Positions 28,856 to 38,904 of a DNA stretch of 64,000 nucleotides are shown here, piece after piece. Origin of the DNA: Enterobacter chuandaensis (GTDB lineage Bacteria > Pseudomonadota > Gammaproteobacteria > Enterobacterales > Enterobacteriaceae); contig NZ_QZCS01000001.1 in assembly GCF_003594915.1 (NCBI RefSeq), forward strand, positions 62,001-126,000, written 5' to 3'. The position numbers and the translations under genes are program-made. Below the pieces are notes generated by a model that had not been told where the DNA came from, searched no databases, and saw nothing but the letters and a program-made list of their open reading frames with translations. How positions within the stretch are numbered: the first letter of the stretch is position 1; each line of letters opens with the position of its first letter.

Positions 28856-30364
28856 GTGTCGACTGCAAACAATAAACCAACAGATGAAAGCGTGAGTCTT
28901 AACGCTTTTAAACAACCAAAAGCGTTCTATCTCATCTTCTCTATCGAGTTATGGGAGCGTTTTGGTTACTACGGCCTGCAAGGGATCATGGCGGTTTACC
29001 TGGTTAAACAGCTGGGTATGTCCGAAGCCGATTCCATCACGCTGTTCTCTTCCTTCAGTGCCCTCGTCTACGGTCTGGTTGCTATCGGCGGCTGGCTGGG
29101 TGATAAAGTTCTCGGAACGAAACGTGTCATTATGCTGGGCGCCATTGTTCTGGCGATTGGCTATGGTCTGGTTGCATGGTCAGGGCATGATGCCGCTGTC
29201 GTGTATATGGGTATGGCGACGATTGCCGTCGGTAACGGTCTGTTCAAAGCGAACCCGTCCTCCCTGCTCTCTACCTGCTACAGCAAAGATGACCCACGTC
29301 TGGACGGTGCATTTACCATGTACTACATGTCCATCAACATTGGCTCCTTCTTCTCCATGCTGGCAACCCCATGGCTGGCCGCCAAGTTCGGCTGGAGCGT
29401 GGCGTTTGCGCTGAGCTTCGTGGGTATGCTGATCACGGTAGTGAACTTCCTGTTCTGCCGCAGCTGGGTGAAAGACTACGGTTCAAAACCTGACTTCGAG
29501 CCTGTACACATGGGTAAACTGCTGGCGACCATCGTGGGCGTTGTCGTCCTGGCGGCGATCGCTACCTGGCTGCTGCACAACCAGGGTATCGCGCGTGCCG
29601 TTCTGGGCGTGGTTGCGCTGGGTATCGTGGTCATCTTCGCGAAAGAAGCGTTCGCTATGCAGGGTGCAGCCCGTCGTAAGATGATTGTGGCGTTCATTCT
29701 GATGCTGGAAGCGATTATCTTCTTCGTGCTGTACAGCCAGATGCCGACCTCTCTGAACTTCTTCGCTATTCGTAACGTTGAGCACTCTATCCTGGGCATC
29801 GCGTTCGAGCCGGAGCAGTATCAGGCGCTGAACCCGTTCTGGATCATGATTGGTAGTCCGATTCTGGCTGCTATCTATAACAAGATGGGCGACCGTCTGC
29901 CAATGCCGCACAAGTTCGCAATCGGTATGGTGCTGTGCTCCGGTGCGTTCCTTGTGCTGCCGCTGGGTACCAAATTCGCGACTGACGCCGGTATCGTGTC
30001 CGTTAACTGGCTGATCCTGAGCTATGCGCTGCAGTCTATTGGCGAACTGATGATCTCCGGTCTGGGTCTGGCGATGGTTGCGCAGCTGGTTCCGCAGCGT
30101 CTGATGGGCTTCATTATGGGTAGCTGGTTCCTGACCACTGCCGGTGCGGCGATCATCGCTGGTAAGATTGCGAACCTGATGGCTGTTCCGGAAAACGTGA
30201 CCGATCCACTGGTCTCCCTGAACGTCTACGGTACCGTGTTCATGCAGATTGGTATCGCTACGGCGGTTATCGCGGCGCTGATGCTGCTGACCGCACCGAA
30301 ACTGAATCGAATGACTCAGGACGACGACAAGACGGCGGAAGCGAACAAAACCGCTACCGCGTAA
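28856..30364 (+). CDS. dtpA: Proton-dependent di/tripeptide transporter DtpA
   Basis: A 502-residue POT/PTR-family symporter with about fourteen membrane helices, formerly TppB. The family signature ExxERFxYY is seen as [13 protein letters not shown] near residue 32, and the second signature lies around [20 protein letters not shown]. It imports small peptides with protons. Translation starts with GTG at 28856, as in E. coli, after AAAAAGAGG. A terminator follows. Confidence 0.96.
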   Translation: MSTANNKPTDESVSLNAFKQPKAFYLIFSIELWERFGYYGLQGIMAVYLVKQLGMSEADSITLFSSFSALVYGLVAIGGWLGDKVLGTKRVIMLGAIVLAIGYGLVAWSGHDAAVVYMGMATIAVGNGLFKANPSSLLSTCYSKDDPRLDGAFTMYYMSINIGSFFSMLATPWLAAKFGWSVAFALSFVGMLITVVNFLFCRSWVKDYGSKPDFEPVHMGKLLATIVGVVVLAAIATWLLHNQGIARAVLGVVALGIVVIFAKEAFAMQGAARRKMIVAFILMLEAIIFFVLYSQMPTSLNFFAIRNVEHSILGIAFEPEQYQALNPFWIMIGSPILAAIYNKMGDRLPMPHKFAIGMVLCSGAFLVLPLGTKFATDAGIVSVNWLILSYALQSIGELMISGLGLAMVAQLVPQRLMGFIMGSWFLTTAGAAIIAGKIANLMAVPENVTDPLVSLNVYGTVFMQIGIATAVIAALMLLTAPKLNRMTQDDDKTAEANKTATA

Positions 30365-30390
30365 AATCCGTGAGAAACGACTGAAGAGAA

Positions 30391-30419
30391 GCCGCTAAGA
30401 GATTAGCGGCTTTTTTTTT
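30391..30419 (+). terminator. Rho-independent terminator of dtpA
   Basis: GCCGCTAA-GAGA-TTAGCGGC is a perfect eight-base stem with a four-base loop and nine Ts. Confidence 0.95.
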
Positions 30420-30469
30420 GTTCCTTCGCGCACTAACATAGCTGAAACCTCAGCAAAAAGGAGTTACCG

Positions 30470-31075
30470 ATGAAACTGTTCTACAAACCGGGCGCGTGCT
30501 CTCTTGCTTCCCATATTACCCTGCGCGAGAGCGGCAAAGATTTCACGCTGGATGGCGTTGATCTGATGAAAAAACGCCTGGAAAATGGCGATGATTACCT
30601 TGCCATTAACCCGAAGGGACAAGTTCCGGCGCTTCTGCTGGATGACGGTACTCTGCTGACCGAAGGCGTGGCGATTATGCAGTTCCTGGCGGACAACGTA
30701 CCGGATCGTCAGCTCCTTGCCCCTACCGGCAGCATTGCACGCTATAAGGCGCTGGAGTGGTTGAACTATATCGCCACCGAGCTGCACAAAGGCTTTACTC
30801 CCCTTTTCCGTCCGGATACGCCGGATGAGTACAAACCGACCGTGCGCGCCCTGCTGGAGAAAAAGCTGCAGTATGTTAACGAATCGCTGAAAGACGATCA
30901 GTGGATTTGCGGTTCGCGTTTCACGATTGCCGATGCGTATCTGTTTACCGTACTGCGCTGGGCGCGTGCGGTTAAGCTGAACCTGGAAGGGTTAGACCAT
31001 ATCGCATCGTATATGTCACGCGTGGCGGAGCGTCCTGCGGTGGCTGCGGCGCTGAAAGCGGAAGGGTTGAATTAA
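30470..31075 (+). CDS. gstA: Glutathione S-transferase GstA
   Basis: A 201-residue beta-class glutathione transferase. The N-terminal thioredoxin-like domain has the class-specific cysteine in [13 protein letters not shown] near residue 10 and the glutathione-binding [13 protein letters not shown] and EGVAIMQFL. The C-terminal domain is all-helical, with [15 protein letters not shown]. It conjugates or reduces electrophiles with glutathione in the cytosol. It has its own ribosome-binding site (AAAGGAG). Confidence 0.95.
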   Translation: MKLFYKPGACSLASHITLRESGKDFTLDGVDLMKKRLENGDDYLAINPKGQVPALLLDDGTLLTEGVAIMQFLADNVPDRQLLAPTGSIARYKALEWLNYIATELHKGFTPLFRPDTPDEYKPTVRALLEKKLQYVNESLKDDQWICGSRFTIADAYLFTVLRWARAVKLNLEGLDHIASYMSRVAERPAVAAALKAEGLN

Positions 31076-31091
31076 GCGAGCCGTCTGTGTT

Positions 31092-31121
31092 GCCGGGTGG
31101 CGCTGACGCTTACCCGGCCTA
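31092..31121 (+). repeat. REP element
   Basis: GCCGGGTGGCGCTGACGCTTACCCGGCCTA is almost identical to the unit at 14369. It lies between converging gstA and pdxY. Confidence 0.85.
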
Positions 31122-31135
31122 AGAACTCTGGACGA

Positions 31136-31996
31136 TTATAATCGTGTGGCGCTGAAATAATGCTCCGGCTTCGCAATACGATCCTGTGCCGCAACCACCT
31201 GCAGTTCATATTCCTGCATTTCCTTCGTTGCAATCATGATTTCGTACACCGCAGCAGTTACATGCTCCAGCGCGTCTCTCACCGTAGCACCCTGCAGCAA
31301 TTTCACCAGCAACAGTCCGCTGGTCACATCACCCACGCCCACCGGTTGACGCGTGCCGAAATCCACCAGCGGCCGGCTGATATGCCAGGCTTCATCCTTC
31401 GTCACCAGCAGCATCTCAAAACGGTCTCTGCTCAATCCTGCGCGGGCGAGATGTTTTACCAGCACAATCTCTGGCCCCTGGGCTATTAGCTCGCGAGAGG
31501 CACTTACCGCCTCTTCTACGCTATTAACCGGATGCTCACAGAGGATTTCCAGCTCAATGAGGTTAGGCGCGATGATGTCGCTGGCCGGTAGCGCATGGCG
31601 AACGTGGAACTCCGCTACCCCAGGCGCAACGATGCACCCTTTCTCCGGGTGGCCCATGACGGGGTCACAGAAGTATTTCGCTGCCGGGTTTACCGCTTTC
31701 ACCTGGCGCACGATCCCGAGGATATGCTCCCCCTGCTCCGCTGAGCCGAGATAGCCGCTCAGCACAGCGTCACAGCGTTTGAGCTGGTCGATATCCGCAA
31801 TGCCCTGCACAACCTCTGTGAGGTGCGAAGGCGGCATCACGCAGCCGGTCCATTTGCCGTATTGCGTGTGGTTAGAGAACTGCACGGTATTGAGGGGCCA
31901 GACGTTAGCACCGAGGCGGCGCATCGGGAATTCCGCTGCGCTATTGCCAGCATGTCCAAACACAACGTGGGACTGAATGGCGAGGATGTTCTTCAT
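31136..31996 (-). CDS. pdxY: Pyridoxal kinase PdxY
   Basis: A 286-residue ribokinase-family enzyme that phosphorylates pyridoxal in the vitamin B6 salvage pathway. Conserved segments are [21 protein letters not shown] near the N terminus and the anion-hole/catalytic aspartate motif [14 protein letters not shown] near residue 220. The start is MKNILAIQS; an upstream in-frame ATG would start inside the tyrS terminator. It follows tyrS, probably by readthrough of that terminator. pdxH of the same pathway lies just upstream of tyrS. Confidence 0.94.
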   Translation of the reverse strand: MKNILAIQSHVVFGHAGNSAAEFPMRRLGANVWPLNTVQFSNHTQYGKWTGCVMPPSHLTEVVQGIADIDQLKRCDAVLSGYLGSAEQGEHILGIVRQVKAVNPAAKYFCDPVMGHPEKGCIVAPGVAEFHVRHALPASDIIAPNLIELEILCEHPVNSVEEAVSASRELIAQGPEIVLVKHLARAGLSRDRFEMLLVTKDEAWHISRPLVDFGTRQPVGVGDVTSGLLLVKLLQGATVRDALEHVTAAVYEIMIATKEMQEYELQVVAAQDRIAKPEHYFSATRL

Positions 31997-32015
31997 CTTT
32001 TTCTTACCAAACCCT

Positions 32016-32048
32016 GAAAAAACAAAAAGGGCGTGGTTTCCCACGCCC
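32016..32048 (-). terminator. Terminator between tyrS and pdxY
   Basis: On the minus strand GGGCGTGG-GAAA-CCACGCCC is followed by a T-rich run, 15 bases after the tyrS stop and about 20 before pdxY. It should reduce pdxY relative to tyrS. Confidence 0.88.
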
Positions 32049-32062
32049 CTCGAGACTTTTAC

Positions 32063-33337
32063 TTACTTCCAGCAGACCAGACAGTAGTTTTTCTTACCGC
32101 GACGCAGCAGCGTGTAGCGGCCATACAGACGATCGCCGTCTACGAAGGTGTATTCCGGGTCAGCCTGCTTTTCACCGTTGATGGTGATAGCGTTAGAGGC
32201 AATCGTTTTACGCGCCTGGCCGCGAGACGGTTGCAGCTCAGCGTCCACCAGCGCCTGCATCAGGTCTGCGCCTTTTTCCATCTCAACCATCGGTACGCCG
32301 TCCTGCGCCAGCTGTTCGAAGTCCGCTTCGCTCAGATCGCTCAGCGTACCGTTGAACAGGCTCGCCGTGATGCGTTTCGCCGCAGCCAGACCTTCTTCAC
32401 CGTGAACCAGTTTGGTCACTTCATCCGCCAGCACGTACTGGGCACGCGGTGCTTTACCGCTGTTCTTGTCTTCTTCTTCCAGCGCATTGATCTCTGCAAT
32501 GTCCATGAAGGTGAAGAACTTCAGGAAGCGGTAAACATCGGCATCCGCCGTGTTGATCCAGAACTGGTAGAATTTGTACGGGCTGGTTTTCTTCGGATCG
32601 AGCCACACAGCGCCGCCTTCGGTTTTACCGAATTTAGTGCCGTCTGCTTTGGTGATCAGCGGAACGGTCAGGCCAAAGACCTGGTTCTGATGCAGGCGAC
32701 GGGTCAGGTCGATACCGGAGGTGATGTTCCCCCACTGGTCAGAACCGCCGATCTGCAGAGAAACGCCGTGCAGCTTGTTCAGGCAGGCAAAGTCATAGCC
32801 CTGCAGCAGGTTGTAGGAGAACTCGGTAAAGGAGATACCCTGGTCGTCACGGTTCAGACGCTGCTTAACGGCTTCTTTGTTAATCATCTGGTTAACAGAG
32901 AAGTGCTTGCCGATATCACGCAGGAAGGTCAGCACGTTCATGCTGCCAAACCAGTCGTAGTTGTTGGCAGCAATGGCAGCGTTATCGCCACAGTTGAAGT
33001 CGAGGAACGGTGCAACCTGCTTGCGGATTTTATCCACCCACTCCTGCACGGTGTCTTCGGTATTCAGTTTACGCTCAGCGGCTTTAAAGCTTGGGTCACC
33101 AATCAGACCGGTCGCACCGCCCACCAGGGCAACAGGCTTATGGCCCGCCATCTGGAAGCGTTTCAGGCATAACAATGGAACAAGATGCCCCAAATGCAAG
33201 CTGTCAGCGGTGGGATCGAAGCCGCAATAGAGCGCGATCGGGCCTTGCGCCAGTCGCTCTGCTAACGCTTCCTCGTCCGTCACCTGGGCCACGAGGCCCC
33301 GCTCTTGCAATTGTTTAATCAAGTTACTGCTTGCCAT
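32063..33337 (-). CDS. tyrS: Tyrosyl-tRNA synthetase
   Basis: A 424-residue class Ic aminoacyl-tRNA synthetase. The HIGH motif is HLGH in [11 protein letters not shown] near residue 50, and the KMSKS motif is [11 protein letters not shown] near residue 235. GGSDQWGNI lies in the tyrosine/AMP pocket. A C-terminal S4 RNA-binding domain (about 355-424) includes [14 protein letters not shown]. The start [10 protein letters not shown] is chosen by match to E. coli. Confidence 0.97.
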   Translation of the reverse strand: MASSNLIKQLQERGLVAQVTDEEALAERLAQGPIALYCGFDPTADSLHLGHLVPLLCLKRFQMAGHKPVALVGGATGLIGDPSFKAAERKLNTEDTVQEWVDKIRKQVAPFLDFNCGDNAAIAANNYDWFGSMNVLTFLRDIGKHFSVNQMINKEAVKQRLNRDDQGISFTEFSYNLLQGYDFACLNKLHGVSLQIGGSDQWGNITSGIDLTRRLHQNQVFGLTVPLITKADGTKFGKTEGGAVWLDPKKTSPYKFYQFWINTADADVYRFLKFFTFMDIAEINALEEEDKNSGKAPRAQYVLADEVTKLVHGEEGLAAAKRITASLFNGTLSDLSEADFEQLAQDGVPMVEMEKGADLMQALVDAELQPSRGQARKTIASNAITINGEKQADPEYTFVDGDRLYGRYTLLRRGKKNYCLVCWK

Positions 33338-33462
33338 CAAATTCTCCATGTATAAACGACTGCACCTTTGCCGGTACACGACTTTTCGCCTGATGCGAAA
33401 GGACCATAGAATAAAGCGCCAGCGCGGTGTGCGCTAGCGCTTAAATCAACAAATTTTGGGGA

Positions 33463-34119
33463 TTACGGGGCCAGTCTGTCGATTTTCCAGCCACCGTTGT
33501 CGCGCTGGTATAAAAAGCGGTCGTGCAGGCGATGCTCACCGCCCTGCCAGAATTCCATCTGCTCAATCGGAATGCGGAAACCGCCCCAGAAGCCTGGCAG
33601 AGGAATTTCACCCTGCTGGAACTTCTGTTTCAGTTCGAGGAATTTGCTTTCCAGCACGCCGCGAGCAGAGATCCGGCTGGACTGTTTTGACACCCAGGCG
33701 CCAATCTGGCTGTCACGCGGGCGGCTGTGAAAATACTTCACCACTTCAAGGGTAGAGAGACGCTCCGCTTTGCCGGTGACCATCACCTGGCGATCCAGCA
33801 TATGCCACGGGAACAGCAGGCTGATGCGTGGATTGTTTTCTAAATGGTGCGCTTTGCGGCTGCCAAGGTTGGTGTAGAACACCAGCCCTTTATCGTCATA
33901 ATGTTTGAGCAAGACGATGCGCTGATAGGGTTGACCATTTTCATCTACCGTCGCGACTACCATTGCGGTGGGATCGACGATTTTAGCTTCACAGGCCTGT
34001 TTCAGCCAGTGTTCAAAGAGCTCGAGGGGTTCAGCGGGAAGATCCTGGCGACGCAGGCCGCCTTTAGTGTATTCACGGCGCAGGTGCGCAACTTGCTGCA
34101 GTTCGTCGTTATCTGACAT
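33463..34119 (-). CDS. pdxH: Pyridoxine/pyridoxamine 5'-phosphate oxidase
   Basis: A 218-residue FMN-dependent oxidase that makes pyridoxal 5'-phosphate, the same length as E. coli PdxH. FMN-contacting segments include [19 protein letters not shown] near residue 65 and SKQSSRIS near 140. The C-terminal signature [17 protein letters not shown] is present. It lies upstream of tyrS and pdxY on the same strand, so two B6 genes flank tyrS. Confidence 0.96.
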   Translation of the reverse strand: MSDNDELQQVAHLRREYTKGGLRRQDLPAEPLELFEHWLKQACEAKIVDPTAMVVATVDENGQPYQRIVLLKHYDDKGLVFYTNLGSRKAHHLENNPRISLLFPWHMLDRQVMVTGKAERLSTLEVVKYFHSRPRDSQIGAWVSKQSSRISARGVLESKFLELKQKFQQGEIPLPGFWGGFRIPIEQMEFWQGGEHRLHDRFLYQRDNGGWKIDRLAP

Positions 34120-34176
34120 GGCGTTAGCTGACCTTGAGATTGGGTGGCGCTATTGTGCGCCGCCCCTGTAAAAATC

Positions 34177-34500
34177 TCAACGCTTCGGATTTTCAAGCTG
34201 GCAATTGTTCAGCACAATGCGGTCGCGTTTGTAGACCGTGGCGCTGTCGCCTTTCGACCAGAAGACATAAATGCCGTCCGAATAACGTGCCCCGGAGGCC
34301 GAGATACCCTGCTTAAGGGTCAACAGTTTATTGTCGTAAACAAAGCTGGCTTCCTGACGCGGGTTATTCAGCTTCACGGTCAGCGGTTTTTCATCGCAGC
34401 GGTACTCCAGCGTATCGGTCTGCATGCGCTCAAGGAACTGATTGTAGACGCTGCATCCTGACAGCAATAAAGGCACGGCAATAAGAAGAAGTTTTTTCAT
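34177..34500 (-). CDS. mliC: Membrane-bound C-type lysozyme inhibitor MliC
   Basis: A 107-residue lipoprotein (YdhA). A lipoprotein signal peptide ends in a lipobox LLSGC, giving lipidated Cys16. The mature domain has the MliC/PliC signature, including [12 protein letters not shown] and [20 protein letters not shown], the loop that inserts in the lysozyme active site. Four cysteines in total remain. It protects the periplasm against host lysozyme. It sits between anmK and pdxH. Confidence 0.95.
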   Translation of the reverse strand: MKKLLLIAVPLLLSGCSVYNQFLERMQTDTLEYRCDEKPLTVKLNNPRQEASFVYDNKLLTLKQGISASGARYSDGIYVFWSKGDSATVYKRDRIVLNNCQLENPKR

Positions 34501-34593
34501 GGGCGTATTCCGAAGACTTTCCTGGTCCTGGAGGGCGTGACTGCCCTCCTGTTTCGTTCCATTCTAACGACGACACGCTGTGCTGGAATTCAG

Positions 34594-35718
34594 TTAACTC
34601 TGATTATGACGCGGATTTGCCGGGAAAATCGCCCCGAGGACGCTGGCCTCGCGCGCGCCGGTCACCGACGGCAAATTGCCCGGCAGTCCGGCTATGGTGC
34701 GCCAGGCAAGCCAGGCGAAAGCCAGCGCTTCCATATCGTCACCGCTGATGCCGGCCTCATCCGTCGTGGTCACCTCGGTGCCCGGCAGCAGCCCGGCAAG
34801 ACGCGCCATCACCAGCGGATTGCGGCTTCCCCCACCGCACACCAGCAGGCGTTCGCATCCGCCGCTGAGCAGCACTTGCTCGGAAATCGACACGGCCGTT
34901 AATTCTGCAAGCGTCGCCTGGACGTCCTGCGGAGCGAGTGCCGGGAACAGCGCCATCTGGCGCTCGAGCCAGCCAAAGTTGAAATATTCCCGCCCCGTAC
35001 TTTTCGGTGCCGGTAAGGCAAAATAAGGATCGCTTAACATGGACTGCAGCAGCGGGAGGATCACCTTCCCTTCGCTCGCCCACCCGGCGTTTTTGTCATA
35101 CGGTTGACCGCACTGCCGCCAAATCCAGGCATCCATTAACATATTCCCCGGGCCGGTATCGTAGCCGCGAACGGGCTGGCCCGGAATAAGCATCGAGAGG
35201 TTTGCAATGCCCCCAATATTGAGCACCATGCGGCGTTCTGAAGGGTGTGCCAGCAGCGCCTGATGGAAGGCAGGCACCAGCGGTGCGCCCTGGCCGCCAA
35301 GCGCCATATCGCGGCGGCGAAAATCCCCGACGACCGTTACGCCAGTCTTCGCCACAATCTGGTTGTTATCGCCGATTTGCATCGTATGCGGCGCATCGCC
35401 CGTCGGCTCATGCCAGACCGTTTGTCCGTGACACCCGATGGCGACCACATCCTGCGGGCGAAGATGTTCTTTTTGCATTAAAGCCTGCACCGCATCCGCA
35501 AACAGCGCCCCCAGGCGAACATCGAGTTGGCCAAGCTGGGAGAGCGTCAGCTGCTGCCCCTGACAGATACTCAGAATATCCTCTTTCAGCGAAAGGGGGA
35601 TTGGCCAGGTCAGGCTCGCCTGCTGCGCCACCATGTTTTCATCAATGGCGGCCAGAACCACATCAACCCCATCCAGACTGGTGCCTGACATCACACCAAT
35701 GTAGCGACCCGATTTCAT
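34594..35718 (-). CDS. anmK: Anhydro-N-acetylmuramic acid kinase AnmK
   Basis: A 374-residue ATP-dependent kinase that hydrolyses and phosphorylates 1,6-anhydro-MurNAc to MurNAc-6-P during murein recycling. The N-terminal nucleotide-binding motif is [16 protein letters not shown], with [11 protein letters not shown] near residue 96 and [18 protein letters not shown] later. It is about five residues longer than E. coli AnmK at the C terminus. mliC follows on the same strand, so two murein-related genes lie together. Confidence 0.95.
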   Translation of the reverse strand: MKSGRYIGVMSGTSLDGVDVVLAAIDENMVAQQASLTWPIPLSLKEDILSICQGQQLTLSQLGQLDVRLGALFADAVQALMQKEHLRPQDVVAIGCHGQTVWHEPTGDAPHTMQIGDNNQIVAKTGVTVVGDFRRRDMALGGQGAPLVPAFHQALLAHPSERRMVLNIGGIANLSMLIPGQPVRGYDTGPGNMLMDAWIWRQCGQPYDKNAGWASEGKVILPLLQSMLSDPYFALPAPKSTGREYFNFGWLERQMALFPALAPQDVQATLAELTAVSISEQVLLSGGCERLLVCGGGSRNPLVMARLAGLLPGTEVTTTDEAGISGDDMEALAFAWLAWRTIAGLPGNLPSVTGAREASVLGAIFPANPRHNQS

Positions 35719-35833
35719 GCGCTTTCCTTACGTTGCGTGGGCTAAGGTTATCCACTCAACCATAAACAGCGCTGCTTTGCTATCCGACGATAATATTTTT
35801 TAACAATGTGATGCGGGTAAACCGGGCGGACCC

Positions 35834-35868
35834 TGTTTATGTCTCGTTAAGCTAAATTCAAGTACAAT
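35834..35868 (+). promoter_or_regulatory. PhoP box and -10 element of the slyB promoter
   Basis: TGTTTA (35834-35839) and CGTTAA (35845-35850) are separated by five bases as in the PhoP consensus. TACAAT (35863-35868) follows after 12 bases, the spacing of PhoP-activated promoters. slyB is a core PhoP regulon member in enteric bacteria. Confidence 0.8.
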
Positions 35869-35973
35869 TTTCTTATTGTTAGTACAAAGATATGAACTAT
35901 GGCCCCTTATGCCATATAATTTAGCCATAACGGATGCCCCCGATTGGGCGTTTTTGGTGAACAGGAGATTCAA

Positions 35974-36441
35974 ATGATTTTACGTGTACTGGGCGTTTCG
36001 CTGATTGGTTTAACCCTGGCTGGCTGTGTTAACGACAGTTCGCTCTCTGGCGACGTTTACAGCGCTTCTGAAGCGAAACAGGTTCAGAGCGTGACTTACG
36101 GTACCGTTGTTAACGCCCGTCCTGTACAAATTCAGGGTGGCGATGATAACAACGTGATGGGCGCAATCGGCGGTGCCGTTCTGGGTGGTTTCCTGGGCAA
36201 TACCGTTGGCGGCGGCACGGGCCGTTCTCTGGCGACCGCAGCGGGCGCCGTAGCAGGTGGTGTCGCGGGTCAGGGCGTTCAGGGTGCAATGAACAAAACC
36301 CAGGGCGTAGAGCTGGAAATTCGTAAAGACGACGGCAGCACCATTATGGTTGTTCAGAAACAGGGCAACACCCGCTTCTCTGCCGGCCAGCGCGTCGTGC
36401 TGGCGAGCAACGGCAGCCAGGTTACCGTTTCTCCGCGTTAA
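35974..36441 (+). CDS. slyB: Outer-membrane lipoprotein SlyB
   Basis: A 155-residue lipoprotein close to E. coli SlyB. The signal peptide ends in a lipobox, LTLAGC, with lipidated Cys18. A glycine-zipper segment, GAIGGAVLGGFLGNTVGGG through AAGAVAGGVAGQG, follows. In E. coli SlyB forms stress-protective oligomers around outer-membrane proteins and is induced by PhoPQ, which fits the PhoP box upstream. The start at 35974 follows CAGGAGA; the ATG ten codons earlier lacks the signal. Confidence 0.96.
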   Translation: MILRVLGVSLIGLTLAGCVNDSSLSGDVYSASEAKQVQSVTYGTVVNARPVQIQGGDDNNVMGAIGGAVLGGFLGNTVGGGTGRSLATAAGAVAGGVAGQGVQGAMNKTQGVELEIRKDDGSTIMVVQKQGNTRFSAGQRVVLASNGSQVTVSPR

Positions 36442-36448
36442 TTAAAAA

Positions 36449-36478
36449 ATGGATGTGGTCAGATGGCCACATCCATTT
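36449..36478 (+). terminator. Terminator of slyB
   Basis: ATGGATGTGG and CCACATCCAT form a perfect ten-base stem eight bases after slyB. A short A/T run flanks it. Confidence 0.7.
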
Positions 36479-36639
36479 ACAATATATATCACTTGCACGA
36501 ATATATTTACAAATTATATTCACCACACCAATAATTAACCTCACCGTATATTGTTTCCGCGCAAAGTATTTATTGCATTAATTGGTTAGACTCTTCGCAA
36601 TTACCTCCCCACAATTATTTTTATTTTGTAAAAATTTAT

Positions 36640-38001
36640 ATGCTTGCGAATAGTCGTTGTATAAAAGTTCGTTATCTCTCGTTCTGTTTCGGCTGCCTTG
36701 TCGTCATCGGAATATTACAAGCTCTATTTTCAAAACTGGTTGAATGGGTTCCGTCCTTCTCGCCTCTTTTGTTCCCCACGCTCACCATTTTTTTACTCGT
36801 GTTCCACCTGTTTATTGCCTGTTTTATGGCAATGAAATACTGGTGTGATAAGCGGCGGCTCTATCTGGTTGCGATCTCTTTTGCCTTTGCCGGTTCGGCA
36901 TTGCTGATGGTCGGAACGTTGACCAGCTTTCCGGCGTGGCTGGATCTCTATCAGTTCAACGTTGTGAACTACAACGATGCGATGATCTACTACATGTTCC
37001 GCCACCTCTTAATGGCGGTCCTGATGATCGTTTCGGCATTACTTTATCCCACACGCAATCAGCCCCTTTCACGGTTGGCGCATATCATCATCGTTAGCGG
37101 CTCATTTCTTTTTACCGCATGTGTGATGATTCTGGCCTGGATGTATTCCAGCCATTCTTCGTTTTTATCCCTTGATCTGGTTGATAATGAAACGCGTCAG
37201 TTTATGGTTCTCTGGAGCCAGTGCATTAATATTTCATTAATCGTTCTCTGGGTCGTGACATTAGCCACGCTGATGTTTATTACGCGCGTGCGTAATCTGT
37301 TCTGGGTAGGCGGTAATTTTCTGTGCGTCTGCTATGTCGTCACGCTCTCAATGCTGTTAGTTGGCGGGCATCCAGAAGATATATCCTGGTACCGCGCCCG
37401 ATTATTTGAAACCGTCGCGACGCTGATTATTATTTTTGTGCTGCTCTATGATGTCTTCAGGTTGTATCGTGACTCCCATTTGAAGTATCAGCAGTCGTAT
37501 CAAAATTCGATTCGCGATCCGCTCACGCGCCTTTATAACCGCAGCTATTTTTATGAGTCGTTAAACCAGGCGCTGGACATCGCCAAACCCAGCCGCCCGG
37601 TTTCGATTATCGTCAGCGATCTCGATCGTTTCAAGCGTATCAACGACAACTACGGTCACCTGCAAGGGGATAAAGTCCTGCAGTTTGTCGCCAATCTGCT
37701 GATGGATTCCGTACGTCCGCAGGACATCGCGGCGCGAATCGGTGGCGAAGAGTTTGTCCTGATGCTGGCAAACACCTCCGCAGAAGACGCATATCAGGTG
37801 GCGGAGCGCATTCGGCTGAAGCTAAGCGGTTTTGATAAAATGAGCAGCGAGGGTCAGTTACCAGAGCCGATTACCATCAGCATGGGGGTGTTTACGGCAA
37901 CCTCTTCGTCGGTAAGCGCAGAAGAGTGCGTGGAGAGTGCCGATAAGGCGATGTACGAAGCAAAAGAGACAGGCCGTAACCGCGTCGTTGTCTTTAAGTA
38001 A
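36640..38001 (+). CDS. Membrane-anchored GGDEF diguanylate cyclase
   Basis: A 453-residue protein. Residues 1-275 hold about eight hydrophobic helices, a MASE-like membrane sensor. Residues 285-453 are a GGDEF domain: DPLTRLYNRSYFYESL, IVSDLDRFKRINDNYGHLQGD, and the active-site loop ARIGGEEFVLML near residue 366. The signature is intact, and RPQD lies exactly five residues before GGEEF, so the inhibitory I-site is present; c-di-GMP synthesis with product inhibition is expected. E. coli K-12 has no gene between slyB and slyA. Upstream DNA is AT-rich, and the ATG at 36640 has no good Shine-Dalgarno, so the exact start is uncertain. No EAL domain is present. Confidence 0.9.
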   Translation: MLANSRCIKVRYLSFCFGCLVVIGILQALFSKLVEWVPSFSPLLFPTLTIFLLVFHLFIACFMAMKYWCDKRRLYLVAISFAFAGSALLMVGTLTSFPAWLDLYQFNVVNYNDAMIYYMFRHLLMAVLMIVSALLYPTRNQPLSRLAHIIIVSGSFLFTACVMILAWMYSSHSSFLSLDLVDNETRQFMVLWSQCINISLIVLWVVTLATLMFITRVRNLFWVGGNFLCVCYVVTLSMLLVGGHPEDISWYRARLFETVATLIIIFVLLYDVFRLYRDSHLKYQQSYQNSIRDPLTRLYNRSYFYESLNQALDIAKPSRPVSIIVSDLDRFKRINDNYGHLQGDKVLQFVANLLMDSVRPQDIAARIGGEEFVLMLANTSAEDAYQVAERIRLKLSGFDKMSSEGQLPEPITISMGVFTATSSSVSAEECVESADKAMYEAKETGRNRVVVFK

Positions 38002-38002
38002 A

Positions 38003-38032
38003 AACAAGGCCTTGCAGATGCAAGGCCTTGTT
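38003..38032. terminator. Bidirectional terminator between the GGDEF gene and slyA
   Basis: AACAAGGCCTTGC and GCAAGGCCTTGTT form a perfect 13-base stem with an AGAT loop, placed between two converging genes. Confidence 0.85.
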
Positions 38033-38038
38033 GTCTGG

Positions 38039-38479
38039 TCAGTCGCGAGACTGTAGCTCGTGAATGTTTTGCTCAAGGCGCGCAATGAGGCTGATGAGCA
38101 TTTCAAGCTCCGCCGGTGAAACGCCTGACAGGATTTCACCGCGCGTTTTGGTGATCACCGCTTCCATTTCAGTGATGATAGGCGCCGCTTTCTCAGTGAG
38201 CTTAATGCGCTTGGCGCGACGATCGCTGGCGCAGGTCTGCCGGGAGATCAGCCCCTTTTCCTCGAGCTGGTCAAGCGTACGCACCAGCGAAGGCTGTTCA
38301 ATACCTATCGCTTTTGCCAGTTGAATTTGTGACTGGTCAGGCGGCAGCTGATGAATGTTGTGCAGCGTGACCCAATGCGTCTGTGTCAACTCCAGAGGTT
38401 TCAGGCGATGGTCAATCAGAGCACGCCAGACGCGTACCAACCTTGCCAGATCAGAACCTAGTGGCGATTCCAATTTCAT
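38039..38479 (-). CDS. slyA: MarR-family regulator SlyA
   Basis: A 146-residue winged-helix regulator nearly identical to E. coli/Salmonella SlyA. The DNA-binding part is [20 protein letters not shown] with the wing [18 protein letters not shown]. SlyA counters H-NS silencing, often together with PhoP, and represses its own gene; a matching operator sits just before its start codon. The divergent ydhIJK genes may also be controlled from that site. Confidence 0.96.
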   Translation of the reverse strand: MKLESPLGSDLARLVRVWRALIDHRLKPLELTQTHWVTLHNIHQLPPDQSQIQLAKAIGIEQPSLVRTLDQLEEKGLISRQTCASDRRAKRIKLTEKAAPIITEMEAVITKTRGEILSGVSPAELEMLISLIARLEQNIHELQSRD

Positions 38480-38489
38480 CTCCTTATAA

Positions 38490-38510
38490 TTAGCTTGCTA
38501 AGTTATTATA
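38490..38510 (-). promoter_or_regulatory. SlyA operator and slyA -10 element
   Basis: TTAGCTTGCTAA (38490-38501) matches the SlyA palindrome TTAGCAAGCTAA except for the central two bases. On the minus strand a perfect TATAAT (38505-38510) lies next to it, so the operator covers the slyA transcription start. Confidence 0.8.
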
Positions 38511-38665
38511 CTGATTTTAGAATAGTGTGCAGCATTTGTATTGGCAAAACAAATGCAATACTGCATTCATCGAACTCAAAAGTATGACTTACACTGAATT
38601 GTGATGCTTCCTCATACTCAGACAAGCCGTCGCGGCAATCTGTTCACTGCAAAGGATTTCTGCCT

Positions 38666-38902
38666 GTGATCTTTTTTCATCGCTCAGAAGGTTTACCCCT
38701 TCAGGACCTGATTTTCGGTGCGTCAGTCTACTTTCCTCCCCTGTTTAAAGCCGTGCTGGTGGGCTTTGTTCTCTGGCTCATTGCGCATCGTTTGCTTCGC
38801 GACTGGATGTACTCCGGCGAAATCTGGCATCCCATGTTGATGGATCTCTCCCTGTTTGCCCTCTGCGTATGCCTGGGCCTTGCTGTTTTGACTGCGTGGT
38901 GA
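38666..38902 (+). CDS. ydhI: DUF1656 inner-membrane protein YdhI
   Basis: A 78-residue protein with two membrane helices, of the DUF1656 (AaeX-like) family. It resembles E. coli YdhI from [17 protein letters not shown] on. It begins with GTG after AAAGGA. It always accompanies an AaeA/AaeB-type efflux pair, here ydhJ and ydhK; its own role is unknown. ydhJ starts two bases later. Confidence 0.92.
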   Translation: MIFFHRSEGLPLQDLIFGASVYFPPLFKAVLVGFVLWLIAHRLLRDWMYSGEIWHPMLMDLSLFALCVCLGLAVLTAW

Positions 38903-38904
38903 AT

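Noticed and set aside
34530..34549. GGAGGGC/GCCCTCC hairpin between anmK and mliC
   Set aside because: No T-run on the minus strand, where both genes lie, so not called as a terminator.
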